64,000 nucleotides of DNA from Neobacillus ginsengisoli (GCF_030813055.1 NZ_JAUSTW010000003.1:186001-250000); one strand, 5' to 3'; counted from the stretch's first letter, positions 38,855 to 48,464 are shown. Numbers and translations are program-made. The notes: a model not told the origin generated them from the letters alone.

Positions 38855-39622
38855 TTACATTTTATTAAAATATAATCTCTTAACCTCTGAAGCCATCCAC
38901 TCGAGATTATTCGGAACCTGCGGGATTCCATACCCAATGTAAAGCGGGGTGGTAACGAATCGCGGGACAATTTTGGCAATAATTTCTCCATTAATATGAT
39001 GAAAAAATAAATTGTAGCTGCCTGCCTTGAAGGGAAAATGGGTGAGAATATAATGCACTGCTATTTGAAGGTTTTCTCCGAATCTTTCAATATAGCCTGT
39101 ATCAATCATTCGCACATTAAACTCATAAAATCCTATTCTTGGCTTTGTTGATAGTGTGAATCGGACCCCTTCCGCTTCATGAATAACAATCCCTTCGAAG
39201 ACCGCAGCATCTATCTTTTCTCTACAATCAATATCATGTAAACCAATAATTTGCATATGGGGATGCGCCAGCGTTCCTCCCGATAACGGGCCATGGTTTT
39301 TGAAAAAAATAACCGATTCAAATTCACCGGTTTTCTCCATATCCAACCAATGAGCGACTCCAAACCTGATCAATTTATGTAAATGCTCCGGTGAATACGT
39401 CGACAGTTCAGCATCACAATCGTCCGTTTCTATTAACACCGTTTGATACGCATTCTCCAACACAGGGTATTTATTTTTTAAAAGAATGATGGAACCATCG
39501 ACAGCCAAAATATTGGTTAGCCGGTCTCTATCGCAAAAAGGACATGCTTGCTGTTTATTGCGAATATTTTCAGGCTTTTGGACACCGATGGAAGTATTAA
39601 AAAATAGATGGCTTTTATTCAA
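38855..39622 (-). CDS. DUF4931 protein, GalT/HIT-like fold
   Basis: 255 residues. A CPFC motif (QQACPFCDRDR, about residues 27-30) resembles the zinc site of galactose-1-phosphate uridylyltransferase, and GGTLAHPHMQIIGLHD contains the HxHxQ HIT active-site pattern. So a nucleotidyl transferase or hydrolase activity is plausible. No sugar genes are adjacent. Start region preceded by AGAGAGGGG. Substrate unknown. Confidence 0.78.
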   Translation of the reverse strand: MNKSHLFFNTSIGVQKPENIRNKQQACPFCDRDRLTNILAVDGSIILLKNKYPVLENAYQTVLIETDDCDAELSTYSPEHLHKLIRFGVAHWLDMEKTGEFESVIFFKNHGPLSGGTLAHPHMQIIGLHDIDCREKIDAAVFEGIVIHEAEGVRFTLSTKPRIGFYEFNVRMIDTGYIERFGENLQIAVHYILTHFPFKAGSYNLFFHHINGEIIAKIVPRFVTTPLYIGYGIPQVPNNLEWMASEVKRLYFNKM

Positions 39623-39799
39623 ATGCGTATCCCCTCTCTAACATACTTACTACTATATTTATTGTCTTTTTCTTACTTTTATCATAACACGCATTTAAAT
39701 ATCCACATCATATAATGCTTAATTTACTAAATGGTTGAATAGTGGGCATTTTTACGAATATCTATTAGATAAACAAGCTATAAAAGAAAGGGGGATTTT

Positions 39800-40582
39800 A
39801 TGTTAACGAAATTAGAAGCTCTCATTTTAGGGATTATTCAAGGATTAACGGAGTTTTTACCGATAAGCAGTACAGGCCATTTGTATTTAGGGCGAAATTT
39901 ATTTGGATTGCAGGAAGCCGGGCTGCTGCTTGACACGATGCTCCATGTCGGGACATTGCTGGCTGTGTTTGTTTTTTATAAGGACGAGTTTATGAAAATC
40001 ATAAAAAATCCCTTTAGTAAACTAACCTTTCTCTTACTTGTCGGGACCATTCCCGCGGTTGTCATTGGACTCTTATTCAAGAACTATTTTGAGGAAATTT
40101 CGAAAACGGGGGCAACAATCGGTTGGGAGTTTTTAATCACAGGCATCTTTCTTTGGTTTGCAGACAGCATTAAAAATGGTTATAAAAAGATGGATGATAT
40201 CAGCTATGCGGATGCCTTTATTATTGGTACCTTTCAGGCAGCCGCTATTTTCCCCGCCATATCCCGTTCAGGAATGACGATTGTGGCTGCACTATGGAGA
40301 AAATTAGACAGGGAAACGGCCGCTTATTTTTCCTTCCTTCTGTCAACTCCTGCCATTGCCGGTGCTGTTATCCTACAGTCACTCGATTTAGTCAGCGGCG
40401 GTGGCGAAGAGATCTCGTTATCTGCCTTGCTCGTTGGCATTGCCTCCTCTGCCATTTTCGGTTATTTTGCCGTTAGATGGATGATCGGTTTTTTAAAAAA
40501 GCATTCCTTAAAACCATTTGCGATTTATGTTTGGGTGTTAGGTGCTGCCGTACTGTTTTTTCAATTTACTGGAAAGTTTTAA
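39800..40582 (+). CDS. uppP: Undecaprenyl-diphosphatase UppP (BacA)
   Basis: 260 residues, about seven membrane helices. Both conserved catalytic regions are present: GLTEFLPISSTGHL (residues 15-28) and IFPAISRSGMTIVAAL (about residues 150-165). It recycles the undecaprenyl carrier by removing one phosphate at the outer membrane face and gives bacitracin tolerance. AAAGGGGG precedes the ATG. Monocistronic with its own terminator. Confidence 0.95.
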   Translation: MLTKLEALILGIIQGLTEFLPISSTGHLYLGRNLFGLQEAGLLLDTMLHVGTLLAVFVFYKDEFMKIIKNPFSKLTFLLLVGTIPAVVIGLLFKNYFEEISKTGATIGWEFLITGIFLWFADSIKNGYKKMDDISYADAFIIGTFQAAAIFPAISRSGMTIVAALWRKLDRETAAYFSFLLSTPAIAGAVILQSLDLVSGGGEEISLSALLVGIASSAIFGYFAVRWMIGFLKKHSLKPFAIYVWVLGAAVLFFQFTGKF

Positions 40583-40615
40583 AATGCGGCTCGATTTCCG
40601 AGCCGCATTTTATTA
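40583..40615 (+). terminator. Intrinsic terminator of uppP
   Basis: AAAATGCGGCTCG-ATTTC-CGAGCCGCATTTTA, immediately after the stop codon. Confidence 0.9.
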
Positions 40616-40743
40616 TTTTCGGAAAATGATCCATTCCTTCCGATTTGGTTGAATTAAGCTGGATGGAATACTAAAATAAAAATACGTTCGTTTTGTCTAC
40701 ATATTACTATCTAAATGAGCAGTTGTTTCCTAGGGGGAATTTT

Positions 40744-41502
40744 ATGAGATATGCTATTATCACAGGGGCATCAAGGGGTCTGGGCGAGGCGATTGCCAAA
40801 AGGATGTTGCAGGAACAAATCGCTGTTGTTTCCGTTTCCCGGACAGAAAATGAAGAAATACGGAAGCTTGCAGTGGAAAAAGGCCTTTTCTACCAACATT
40901 ATTCCTGTAATCTTTCTTTAGAAAAAGAAGTCCAGGAAGTGTTTATGGAAATCGCCCATTGTATTTATCAAAAAAATCCGCATGAAATCTACCTTTTTAA
41001 TAATGCAGGTGTTATCGAACCAATCGAAACGGTCGGAAATTTGGATCAAACCCCGATTATTCGAAATATCCAAGTAAACTTAATAGCACCGATTTTAATT
41101 ACCAATATCTTTTTGAAGAAGGGCGGCCAGACAGGTACGACGGTTCATGCCATTAATATTACTTCAGGCGCCGCTGTCCGCTCGATTGAGGGCTGGAGTG
41201 TTTATTGCAGTGCAAAGGCCGGGTTAAATATGTTTACGCAAACTGCTGCATTAGAGCAGGCAGAAATGAAAACCAACAATAAAATTATTGCTTATAGTCC
41301 CGGAATTATGGATACAAAAATGCAAGAAACGATTCGCTCCTCCTCTAAGGAAGCATTTAAGGAATTGGAGAAATTTCTCGATTACAAAGAAGAAAACAAG
41401 CTGCTGAAGGCTGAAGTCGTGGCTAACGCTTTAATTGATTTGGTATTGAATGGAAGTGCCGAAAGCGGAAAAGTATATCATGTGAGTGATCTAATAAAAT
41501 AG
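40744..41502 (+). CDS. Short-chain dehydrogenase, benzil reductase YueD-like
   Basis: 252 residues. Rossmann motif TGASRGLG (residues 7-14), NNAG (about residue 85), catalytic Ser in NITSGAA and YxxxK in VYCSAKAGL. The tail SPGIMDTKMQETIRSSS closely follows YueD, the NADPH-dependent (S)-benzoin-forming benzil reductase; the natural substrate is unknown. The ATG at 40744 follows GGGGGAA; a longer frame from 40693 has no ribosome site. Confidence 0.85.
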   Translation: MRYAIITGASRGLGEAIAKRMLQEQIAVVSVSRTENEEIRKLAVEKGLFYQHYSCNLSLEKEVQEVFMEIAHCIYQKNPHEIYLFNNAGVIEPIETVGNLDQTPIIRNIQVNLIAPILITNIFLKKGGQTGTTVHAINITSGAAVRSIEGWSVYCSAKAGLNMFTQTAALEQAEMKTNNKIIAYSPGIMDTKMQETIRSSSKEAFKELEKFLDYKEENKLLKAEVVANALIDLVLNGSAESGKVYHVSDLIK

Positions 41503-41507
41503 TTCAT

Positions 41508-41547
41508 TGAAAAAAACCTACTCGGCATAAGCCAGTAGGTTCCTTTT
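41508..41547. terminator. Bidirectional terminator closing the lysine operon
   Basis: AAAAACCTAC and GTAGGTT arms with a 14-base loop and T-run, between the convergent YueD-like gene and the permease. Confidence 0.75.
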
Positions 41548-41559
41548 AACCAGGTTTAC

Positions 41560-43053
41560 TTATTTAACAGACGTTTCTTCGAAATTACACTCATTTAGAG
41601 GAATAACTTTCGTTTTATGAACGAATTTATACCCGAGCCAAAATACCAAAAAGATAGGTAAACCAATATAGGCCACGGCTATTCCATACCAATCAATCTT
41701 ACTAGTTAAAAAAGCTTGATAATTTTGCCCGAAAATGACAATGGCACACATCGCAAAAGCGAGAATCGGACCGAACGGGAACCATTTCGCCTTAAATTTC
41801 AAAGCATTTATGTCCCTGCCCTGGGCCAAATATGCTTTTCTAAAACGGTAGTGGCTGACGGCAATTCCAAGCCATGCAATAAATCCAGTTAAGCCTGACG
41901 CATTTAATAACCAGGTATACACTTGATCTCCAAAAATGGACGTTAAAAAGGCAAAGGCCCCAATAATTGTTGTTGCGACAAGAGCATTCATCGGAATCCC
42001 GCGATTATTTACTTTTTGTAAAAATTTAGGTGCCTGACCGTCCTTTGCCATGGACCAAAGCATGCGTGTCGATGCATATAAACCAGAATTCCCTGCCGAT
42101 AAGACCGATGTCAAAATGACCGCATTCATCACAGATGCAGCAAATGCAATGCCCACTTTCTTAAATACAAGAGTAAAAGGACTGACAGCGATTTTGTCGA
42201 CATCCCCGCCTAAAAGGTTAGGACTTGTATAAGGAATAATAAGACCAATGACAGTAATGGCAACAATATAGAATAGAAGAATACGCCAAAATACTTGTCG
42301 AATCGCCTTTGGTACGTTTTTCTCGGGCTCTTCACTTTCTCCAGCGGCAATCCCGACGAGTTCCGTTCCTTGAAATGAAAAACCTGCGATGAAAAAAATA
42401 CTTAATATGGACAAAAGGCCTCCATGAACCGGAGCATCTCCTATAGTAAAGTTTTTAAACCCGATAAACTGTCCGCCCAAAATACCGAAAATGGTGAGCA
42501 AACCGACTCCTATGAAAACGATGATTGTTACTACTTTTATTAAGGAGAACCAATACTCGGATTCTCCGTAACTTTTAACCGACAATGCATTCAATAAAAA
42601 GATTAGTCCTAAAAACAGGGCACTCCACACGATGCTCGGTACATCCGGAAACCAAAACTTCATAATAATAGCTGATGAAACTATTTCAACCGCCAATGTT
42701 ATAGCCCAGTTGAACCAATAATTCCAACCGAGCGCAAAACCAAATGCCGGATCAACAAAACGGTTGGCATATGTTGAAAAGGAGCCCGAAACCGGCATGA
42801 AGGTAGCCATTTCTCCGAGACTTGTCATCAAAAAGTAGACCATGATGCCTATAGCTCCATAAGCTATTAGCGCTCCTCCAGGTCCGGCTGTTTGAATGGA
42901 CGCCCCTGACGCTAAAAATAACCCTGTCCCGATTGACCCTCCAATCGCAATCATCGTCATGTGACGTGCCTTAAGATTGCGTTTAATGTGCATCTCTCTT
43001 TTTTCATCATTGCGACTATTCTGACTATTTTCGTCAATTTTGATTGCTTCCAT
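41560..43053 (-). CDS. Amino-acid permease, LysP type
   Basis: 497 residues with about twelve membrane helices of the amino acid transporter family (AAT subgroup). The start motif IAIGGSIGTGLFLASG (about residues 36-51), PGGALIAYGAIGIMVYFLMTSLGEMATF and GFSFQGTELVGIAAGESEEPEKNVPKAI match LysP-like permeases. Its place as the last gene of the KamA cluster points to lysine (or beta-lysine) import. The ATG at 43053 follows AAAGGTGG. A 19-pair hairpin lies in the gap to yokU. Confidence 0.87.
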   Translation of the reverse strand: MEAIKIDENSQNSRNDEKREMHIKRNLKARHMTMIAIGGSIGTGLFLASGASIQTAGPGGALIAYGAIGIMVYFLMTSLGEMATFMPVSGSFSTYANRFVDPAFGFALGWNYWFNWAITLAVEIVSSAIIMKFWFPDVPSIVWSALFLGLIFLLNALSVKSYGESEYWFSLIKVVTIIVFIGVGLLTIFGILGGQFIGFKNFTIGDAPVHGGLLSILSIFFIAGFSFQGTELVGIAAGESEEPEKNVPKAIRQVFWRILLFYIVAITVIGLIIPYTSPNLLGGDVDKIAVSPFTLVFKKVGIAFAASVMNAVILTSVLSAGNSGLYASTRMLWSMAKDGQAPKFLQKVNNRGIPMNALVATTIIGAFAFLTSIFGDQVYTWLLNASGLTGFIAWLGIAVSHYRFRKAYLAQGRDINALKFKAKWFPFGPILAFAMCAIVIFGQNYQAFLTSKIDWYGIAVAYIGLPIFLVFWLGYKFVHKTKVIPLNECNFEETSVK

Positions 43054-43145
43054 TCTTTGTCCCACCTTTACTATTGAACATACTTGTCTACTTCCCTTTT
43101 TTTAAAATCCTTGTTTCTCCACTAATTGTTAGCTGAACTTACTTG

Positions 43146-43204
43146 ATTCTTATGAGCGATTTATTTCACCTTGAGAAAGAAGGGAATAAATCACCCATAA
43201 GAAT
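43146..43204 (-). promoter_or_regulatory. 19-pair mRNA hairpin between yokU and the permease
   Basis: Minus-strand arms TTCTTATGGGTGATTTATT and AATAAATCGCTCATAAGAA (19 bases each) pair fully if two G-U pairs are allowed; no T-run follows. On the plus strand the same positions would be A-C mismatches, so the structure belongs to the operon mRNA. It could be a partial terminator or a stabilising/processing site. Confidence 0.65.
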
Positions 43205-43221
43205 TACACTCATCTAGCAAA

Positions 43222-43500
43222 TTATTTCGAAAAATCAAAGTAGTTTCGTTTCAATAAGCGAGAGGCGGCCATAAGCGTTTCATACGTCATACTTTTTTCG
43301 AGCTTTGACGTATCAATTAAAAACAGCTGATCTTCAATTTCTTTCACCGTTTCATCTCTTTGATAGTTCATTCCGCATTCCAAGCAATGGACGGATGGTG
43401 TGTTCTGAATTTCGATCACTTTTGAACCATCCGGAAGTTCCCAATAGACTGTGTTGCTCGTTTCACGTGCTGTGTCAGACTCGCACCATTGACAATTCAC
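43222..43500 (-). CDS. yokU: YokU, KamA-associated zinc-ribbon protein
   Basis: 92 residues with two CxxC pairs (MNCQWCESD at the start and HCLECGMNY about residues 38-46), a probable small zinc ribbon of the YgiT/YokU type. The family travels with kamA in Bacillus; function unknown. The start is GTG behind GGGAGG, and the gene begins 2 bases after the kamA stop, implying coupled translation. Confidence 0.87.
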   Translation of the reverse strand: MNCQWCESDTARETSNTVYWELPDGSKVIEIQNTPSVHCLECGMNYQRDETVKEIEDQLFLIDTSKLEKSMTYETLMAASRLLKRNYFDFSK

Positions 43501-43502
43501 GA

Positions 43503-44912
43503 TTATTCCTCCCTTGCTCCGACCGTCTCATACTTGTTCAGCTGCGATTGGAATTTTTTCTCTTTTAACTCATCACGTTTGTCACGTTTATCCTTTAAAG
43601 AGCTATGCTCAGGATTTTCATTATATGTTTTTCGTCGATCTAACCGTTTTAGGCCTTCTGGAGTAAGGTTAAATTTCGTGTCATCAATAATGGATAAAAC
43701 ACCATTACTTTCAAACTTTTCAAACACTTCAGGATATACCTTTTTATAGTAATCCTCTGCACTTCCTGACTGATAATTTTCCGGCTCCGGATAGGATGTA
43801 ATGACACCTTCAAAGTTACGCAATACGACTTTATTGGAACTTTGAGAAATGATATAGTTCGGCTGCAATGGAATTTTGCCGCCGCCTCCAGGAGCATCAA
43901 CAATAAATGTCGGAACGGCATAACCCGATGTATGGCCGCGAAGACCTTCCATAATTTCCAATCCTTTGCTGATTGGTGCACGGAAATGACCGATCCCTTC
44001 TGATAAATCGCATTGGTAAATATAATATGGACGAACGCGAATTTTAACAAGGTCATGCATAAGCTGTTTCATGATCGGTACACTGTCGTTAATGCCTGCT
44101 AAAATAACCGATTGGTTACCAAGCGGTACCCCCGCATTTGCAAGCATTTCACATGCACGCTTCGATTCTTCCGTAATTTCAATAGATGTATTGAAATGTG
44201 TATTCAACCAAACTGGATGATACTTTTTCAATATATTGCAAAGATTTTCGGTAATGCGCTGTGGGAACACGACAGGTGCTCTTGTACCGATACGAATAAT
44301 TTCCACATGTGGAATCTCACGTAAATTCTTTAAAATATATTCTAAAATATTGTCATTAATAAGGAGCCCGTCTCCTCCGGAAATTAGCACATCACGAATT
44401 TGCGGGTTAGAAGCGATATAATGAATTGCTGTGTCTAACTGTTTTTTCGGAACACCCATTCCGATTTGTCCGGAGAAGCGTCTTCTAGTGCAATAACGGC
44501 AGTACATCGAGCATTGGTTTGTGACTAAGAACAACACGCGATCCGGATAACGATGGGTTAAGCCGGGTACCGGTGAATCTTCATCTTCATGCAGCGGATC
44601 CTCTAAATCATATCTTGTTTTATGCAATTCCTGCGCAATTGGTACAGACTGCATACGTACCGGACATCTTGGATCATCTTGATCCATAAGCGATGCATAA
44701 TAGGGCGTGATGTTTAATGGGATTGTTTTTGTTGCGATTTTAACTCCTTCTTCTTCCTCCGGTGTTAAGTTGACAACTTTCTTTAAGTCTTCTAAATTTT
44801 TGATCGTATTCGTCAATTGCCACACCCAATCGTTCCATTGCTCGTCCGTTACATCCTTCCAAAGCTCGATTTCTTTCCAATGTCTTTTTGGTTTGAATAA
44901 ATTGTTTCTCAT
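43503..44912 (-). CDS. kamA: Lysine 2,3-aminomutase
   Basis: 469-residue radical-SAM/PLP enzyme that converts L-lysine to L-beta-lysine. The cluster motif CSMYCRYCTRRRF (CxxxCxxC, about residues 134-141) and the PLP-lysine loop DAPGGGGKIPLQPNYI (about residues 323-338) are intact. A basic, Glu/Lys-rich tail follows. EpmB-type enzymes are shorter and lack the N-terminal arm seen here. Two adjacent ATGs (44915, 44912) follow TGGAGGGG; the second is better spaced. Seventh to tenth gene of the operon, upstream of yokU. Confidence 0.95.
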   Translation of the reverse strand: MRNNLFKPKRHWKEIELWKDVTDEQWNDWVWQLTNTIKNLEDLKKVVNLTPEEEEGVKIATKTIPLNITPYYASLMDQDDPRCPVRMQSVPIAQELHKTRYDLEDPLHEDEDSPVPGLTHRYPDRVLFLVTNQCSMYCRYCTRRRFSGQIGMGVPKKQLDTAIHYIASNPQIRDVLISGGDGLLINDNILEYILKNLREIPHVEIIRIGTRAPVVFPQRITENLCNILKKYHPVWLNTHFNTSIEITEESKRACEMLANAGVPLGNQSVILAGINDSVPIMKQLMHDLVKIRVRPYYIYQCDLSEGIGHFRAPISKGLEIMEGLRGHTSGYAVPTFIVDAPGGGGKIPLQPNYIISQSSNKVVLRNFEGVITSYPEPENYQSGSAEDYYKKVYPEVFEKFESNGVLSIIDDTKFNLTPEGLKRLDRRKTYNENPEHSSLKDKRDKRDELKEKKFQSQLNKYETVGAREE

Positions 44913-44984
44913 CATTACCCCTCCATAAATTAACATATTTTTTATTGACCTTTTTTGAATGAGTTCTCCATGATCATTACTTTA

Positions 44985-45464
44985 TTAAGAAATGTTGTAC
45001 TCCATATAATAGCGATTTTCCCCTTCGCCAAATTCATCGAATCTCGTCTCTTTTATGACAAACCCTAATTTTTCATATAACTTGACTGCAGCTTTGTTTT
45101 TAGTACTGACCGTTAAGCACACCTTATGAAAACCTTCTTGCTTTAGAATCGGATAAATTTCCTGTAAAAATAATTTCCCGATTCCTTTTCCTTGCTGGTC
45201 GGATCGGACATAAAACCCAAAAATGTAGGCTTTATGAATATCATGGTAATCTCTCATCAATTCACAAATGGCAATTGGTCTTGGATCATTTGACTGCCGA
45301 TATTGAATGAGTTTCCCGTAGCGTGTAAGCGGAATAAGAGTTTGTTCATCTACAGCTCCTAATCCTGGAAAGGCATCTTTTTCAAGCTCCATCATCATTT
45401 TTAACTGTTCTGGATTCAATGAAGCCGGTACTTCGACATAATAGGATTTGTTTATTGTTTCCAC
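44985..45464 (-). CDS. GNAT acetyltransferase, candidate beta-lysine N6-acetyltransferase
   Basis: 159 residues. The acetyl-CoA loop is seen in VRSDQQGKGIGKLFLQEIYP (about residues 86-105) and the closing GNAT part in NKAAVKLYEKLGFVIKETR. The family acylates amines; the substrate cannot be read from sequence. Position beside kamA, where other beta-lysine acetyltransferases (AblB, YodP) occur, suggests N6-acetylation of beta-lysine. It is shorter than YodP. The GTG start follows GGAGG and overlaps the M81 gene by 13 bases. Confidence 0.8.
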   Translation of the reverse strand: METINKSYYVEVPASLNPEQLKMMMELEKDAFPGLGAVDEQTLIPLTRYGKLIQYRQSNDPRPIAICELMRDYHDIHKAYIFGFYVRSDQQGKGIGKLFLQEIYPILKQEGFHKVCLTVSTKNKAAVKLYEKLGFVIKETRFDEFGEGENRYYMEYNIS

Positions 45465-46972
45465 TTTTCTTTCCTCCTCTGTTCGACTTCATATTGGATA
45501 TCATTGAGCGGCCATATTGGCCTTGGAATGTGCCGATACGTAAATGTTGTTAAACGATTGGAAGCAACACCGGGTGCGTCCACATAAATAATACGGCCAA
45601 CAATCGGTTCAAACGCTGCCCGGAAATGATTTTTAGCTTTTAACCCAAGAATTCTCTTTGTCGAAGGCTCAAGGCCAATATGACGAAACATTTCAGGATC
45701 ATTCGCTGACATCGGCCTTCCAATAAGTAGGACATCCAACTCGCCCACGCGAATGTGTGCCGTTCCCTTTAAATCCACTTTTAAATGCTGATTGAAGGGC
45801 CCGGAATTGTGAAATATACCGTCTGATAGAGCCATGACCGTTGCTTCGACCTGAACGGGTTCCCCAAATTCCGGCGATACCTTCCCTCCAAGAGACAACG
45901 ATACCTTGTTTCCGACTCCGGCATTAAGGCAAGCCTCAATGGATTCGGGATCGTAGAGTCCTCCAAACAGTGTGTCAGGAATATTCAAGTGCACCATTTC
46001 TCGAAGCAGCTCTGTTGTATCCCCGCTCCCGCAGCTTAACGGATTATCTGAGATATCCGCCAGCACGATTGGCAAGGCCTCTTCTATAGCCAATGCAAAA
46101 TTCAGTCCTTCTTTCACATCAGGTAAATCCATGATAAATTCTTCTCTTACACTCCAAAACAAGGAAGCTAGCTTTTCAGCTGTCTCTTTTCCTTTTTGCG
46201 GATCGAGCGCCACAACCAGCACGCATGCACCTGCCATAGGAATATCCGAGTATGGAAACCCGCCAAATACGGACACATTGTAAATTCCCTCATCCTCTTC
46301 CGCTTGTTTCGCCCATTCGATCATTTTATGCATCGGCCCTTCAGCCGTTCTCATATTGATAGATGGAGGCATCATCGGCAATTTTTCAAAAGAAGCGTAA
46401 AAAGTCACACCTTCCTTTAAGTGCTTTAATAAAGCGATAGCCGCATGAACGCCTTGTTCATACATATCAATATGGGGATATGTTTTAAATCCAAAATGAA
46501 GCGGTGTGTAATCAATTATTTTTCCGCTTAAATTGGCGTGCATATCCAGGGTTGTCGCAATCGGGACATTAGGTCCGATGATTTCACGGATTTTTCCTAG
46601 TAAATGGGCTTCCGGATCAAAGAGGTGCTCCACAACCATCGCGCCATGCAGTGCCAGCAATAAACCGTCCAGCCTTCCCGACAATTGGATGGACTTCAGC
46701 ATTTGCTCTTCGATGATAGAGTAAGCATTTGTTGAAACAACGCCCGATGGGATTGCAGCCGCACAAAGAAGCGGTACGATTTCAACATCCTCTTCCTGTT
46801 TCAATACATCCAGAAACCCTCCCACTTCCGTTTTCGTTCCTGTATAGGCATCATAAATTTCATCCCCGACAAAGTAGCCTTCATTACGAAAATGTTCAAT
46901 TTCGGTTTTCATCGGGCTGAAACTGTGGGATTCATGGTAAAAGAACGCAATACCAATACGGTGTTTCCTCAT
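45452..46972 (-). CDS. M81/MlrC-family metallo-hydrolase
   Basis: 506 residues with an MlrC N-terminal domain (IGIAFFYHESHSFSP at the start; ALHGAMVVE; ATTLDMHANLS about residue 150; GFKTYPHIDMYEQG about residue 175) and a C-terminal MlrC domain (PLSCGSGDTTELL; PGVASNRLTTFTYRHIPRPIWP). The His/Asp/Glu residues in these blocks are likely zinc ligands. Family members hydrolyse amide bonds, the type example being the last linear-microcystin step. In this operon it is the only amidohydrolase, so it is the candidate for removing acetyl from 4-acetamidobutyrate or its CoA ester. The ATG at 46972 follows AAGGGTGG. Confidence 0.82.
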   Translation of the reverse strand: MRKHRIGIAFFYHESHSFSPMKTEIEHFRNEGYFVGDEIYDAYTGTKTEVGGFLDVLKQEEDVEIVPLLCAAAIPSGVVSTNAYSIIEEQMLKSIQLSGRLDGLLLALHGAMVVEHLFDPEAHLLGKIREIIGPNVPIATTLDMHANLSGKIIDYTPLHFGFKTYPHIDMYEQGVHAAIALLKHLKEGVTFYASFEKLPMMPPSINMRTAEGPMHKMIEWAKQAEEDEGIYNVSVFGGFPYSDIPMAGACVLVVALDPQKGKETAEKLASLFWSVREEFIMDLPDVKEGLNFALAIEEALPIVLADISDNPLSCGSGDTTELLREMVHLNIPDTLFGGLYDPESIEACLNAGVGNKVSLSLGGKVSPEFGEPVQVEATVMALSDGIFHNSGPFNQHLKVDLKGTAHIRVGELDVLLIGRPMSANDPEMFRHIGLEPSTKRILGLKAKNHFRAAFEPIVGRIIYVDAPGVASNRLTTFTYRHIPRPIWPLNDIQYEVEQRRKEKWKQ

Positions 46973-47006
46973 ATGCTCCACCCTTCGTAATAGACATAGA
47001 CGTTCA

Positions 47007-48464
47007 TCAATAGTTCGTATAGATTGACTTCCATTCTGTCATGACATCGAATGCATGATGAGAAACTTCACGGTGGCCGTTTCCAGACATTTTCATACCT
47101 CCAAAAGCCACACCCATCTCGGCATTTGACGTTCCGTTATTTATATAGACAAGCCCACTTACTGCTTCCGTTGAAGCCCGGTTCGCATAATGAAGGCTCT
47201 CTGTATAAATGGCAGTCGATAACCCATAAATCGTCCCGTTATTTACCTCAATGGCTTCCTCATATGAATCTACTTCAATGATGGCAAGAACAGGACCAAA
47301 TATTTCTTCTTGTGCAATGGTATCATTCGGTTTCACATTCTCAATGATTGTCGGCTCATAATAATAGCCGCCCAATTCTTTGACACGCTGCCCGCCTGAC
47401 ACAATTTTCCCACCTTCTTCAATCGCTGTATTTACATATTTTTCGACTGTATGAAGCTGGTCTTCATTTACGAGAGGGCCCACTTGTTTTCCTTCTTCAA
47501 GTCCATTTCCTATTTTCATAGACTTTGTTAATTCTACTACTTTTTGTACGAGCAGCTCCTTTACTGGACGCTCAACGATTACCCGGCTTGCTGCTGTACA
47601 GCGCTGACCAGTTGTTGTAAACGCTGATTTAACAATTCCATCCGCCGCTTTTTCCAAGTTCGCATCCTTCAAAACGATTACCGCATTTTTTCCACCCAAT
47701 TCTAAAGAAATACGTTTTAACGTTTTACTGCTCATTTCAGCAAGCTGTTGTCCGACTTCCGTTGAGCCAGTGAAAGAAATGACTTTAACATCCGGATGCT
47801 CAGCGAGTGTTCGCCCGACTGTCCTTCCTGAACCTGTAATTAAGTTCAACACTCCTGCCGGCAATCCGGCTTCATTTAGTATTTCTACGAAAATCTTTGC
47901 CGATAACGCTACCTCTGAAGCCGGCTTCCATACGACAGTATTCCCCGCAATCAGAGCTGAAAAGATTTTGTAAGAAGCAAGCGCCACCGGGAAGTTCCAA
48001 GGGGTAATGCACGCAACAACTCCAAGAGGTTCACGAACCATTCTTACGTTCCGGTCCGAGAAGCCGACAGGAACCGTTTCTCCAAAGAGGCGTCGGCCCT
48101 CTCCTGCCATATATTGAGCAGTAGCGCTAACCACTCCGACTTCGCCTAAAGACTCCGCAAGCACCTTGCCCATCTCCATTGTCATGACTCGAGCCAATTC
48201 TTCTTTGCGTGTTTCAAATACTTGAGCCGCTTTCGTTAAATAAGCTGCCCGTTCCGGAATAGGGATGTTCTTCCATTGTGAATATGCTGTATTCGCTTTT
48301 GCGACCGCATCGTTCACTTGCTCTGTTGTAGCAGCTGCACATATCCCGACAAGCTCTCCAGTGGCCGGATTCAAACTTTCAAAGTAGGATTGATCAGGTT
48401 CACTCACCCATTTCCCATTTATATAAAGCTCTCCCTGAAGAATCTTTTTGATTTGATTAGACAT
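47007..48464 (-). CDS. Aldehyde dehydrogenase, succinate-semialdehyde type
   Basis: 485 residues of the NAD(P)-dependent ALDH superfamily. General base Glu in LELGGKNAVIVLKDA (about residue 260), catalytic Cys in GQRCTAASRV (about residue 293) and the NAD-loop GSTEVGQ are present. The N-terminus YINGKWVSEPDQSYFESLNPATGE is standard. Its position next to a GABA-type transaminase suggests succinate semialdehyde oxidation to succinate. The ATG at 48464 follows GAGGAGG; a frame extending to 48539 would overlap the upstream gene. Confidence 0.87.
   Translation of the reverse strand: MSNQIKKILQGELYINGKWVSEPDQSYFESLNPATGELVGICAAATTEQVNDAVAKANTAYSQWKNIPIPERAAYLTKAAQVFETRKEELARVMTMEMGKVLAESLGEVGVVSATAQYMAGEGRRLFGETVPVGFSDRNVRMVREPLGVVACITPWNFPVALASYKIFSALIAGNTVVWKPASEVALSAKIFVEILNEAGLPAGVLNLITGSGRTVGRTLAEHPDVKVISFTGSTEVGQQLAEMSSKTLKRISLELGGKNAVIVLKDANLEKAADGIVKSAFTTTGQRCTAASRVIVERPVKELLVQKVVELTKSMKIGNGLEEGKQVGPLVNEDQLHTVEKYVNTAIEEGGKIVSGGQRVKELGGYYYEPTIIENVKPNDTIAQEEIFGPVLAIIEVDSYEEAIEVNNGTIYGLSTAIYTESLHYANRASTEAVSGLVYINNGTSNAEMGVAFGGMKMSGNGHREVSHHAFDVMTEWKSIYTNY

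Noticed and set aside
43066..43221. Possible lysine (L-box) riboswitch ahead of the permease
   Set aside because: The gap is too short for the lysine aptamer and shows only one simple hairpin; none of the L-box blocks is visible.
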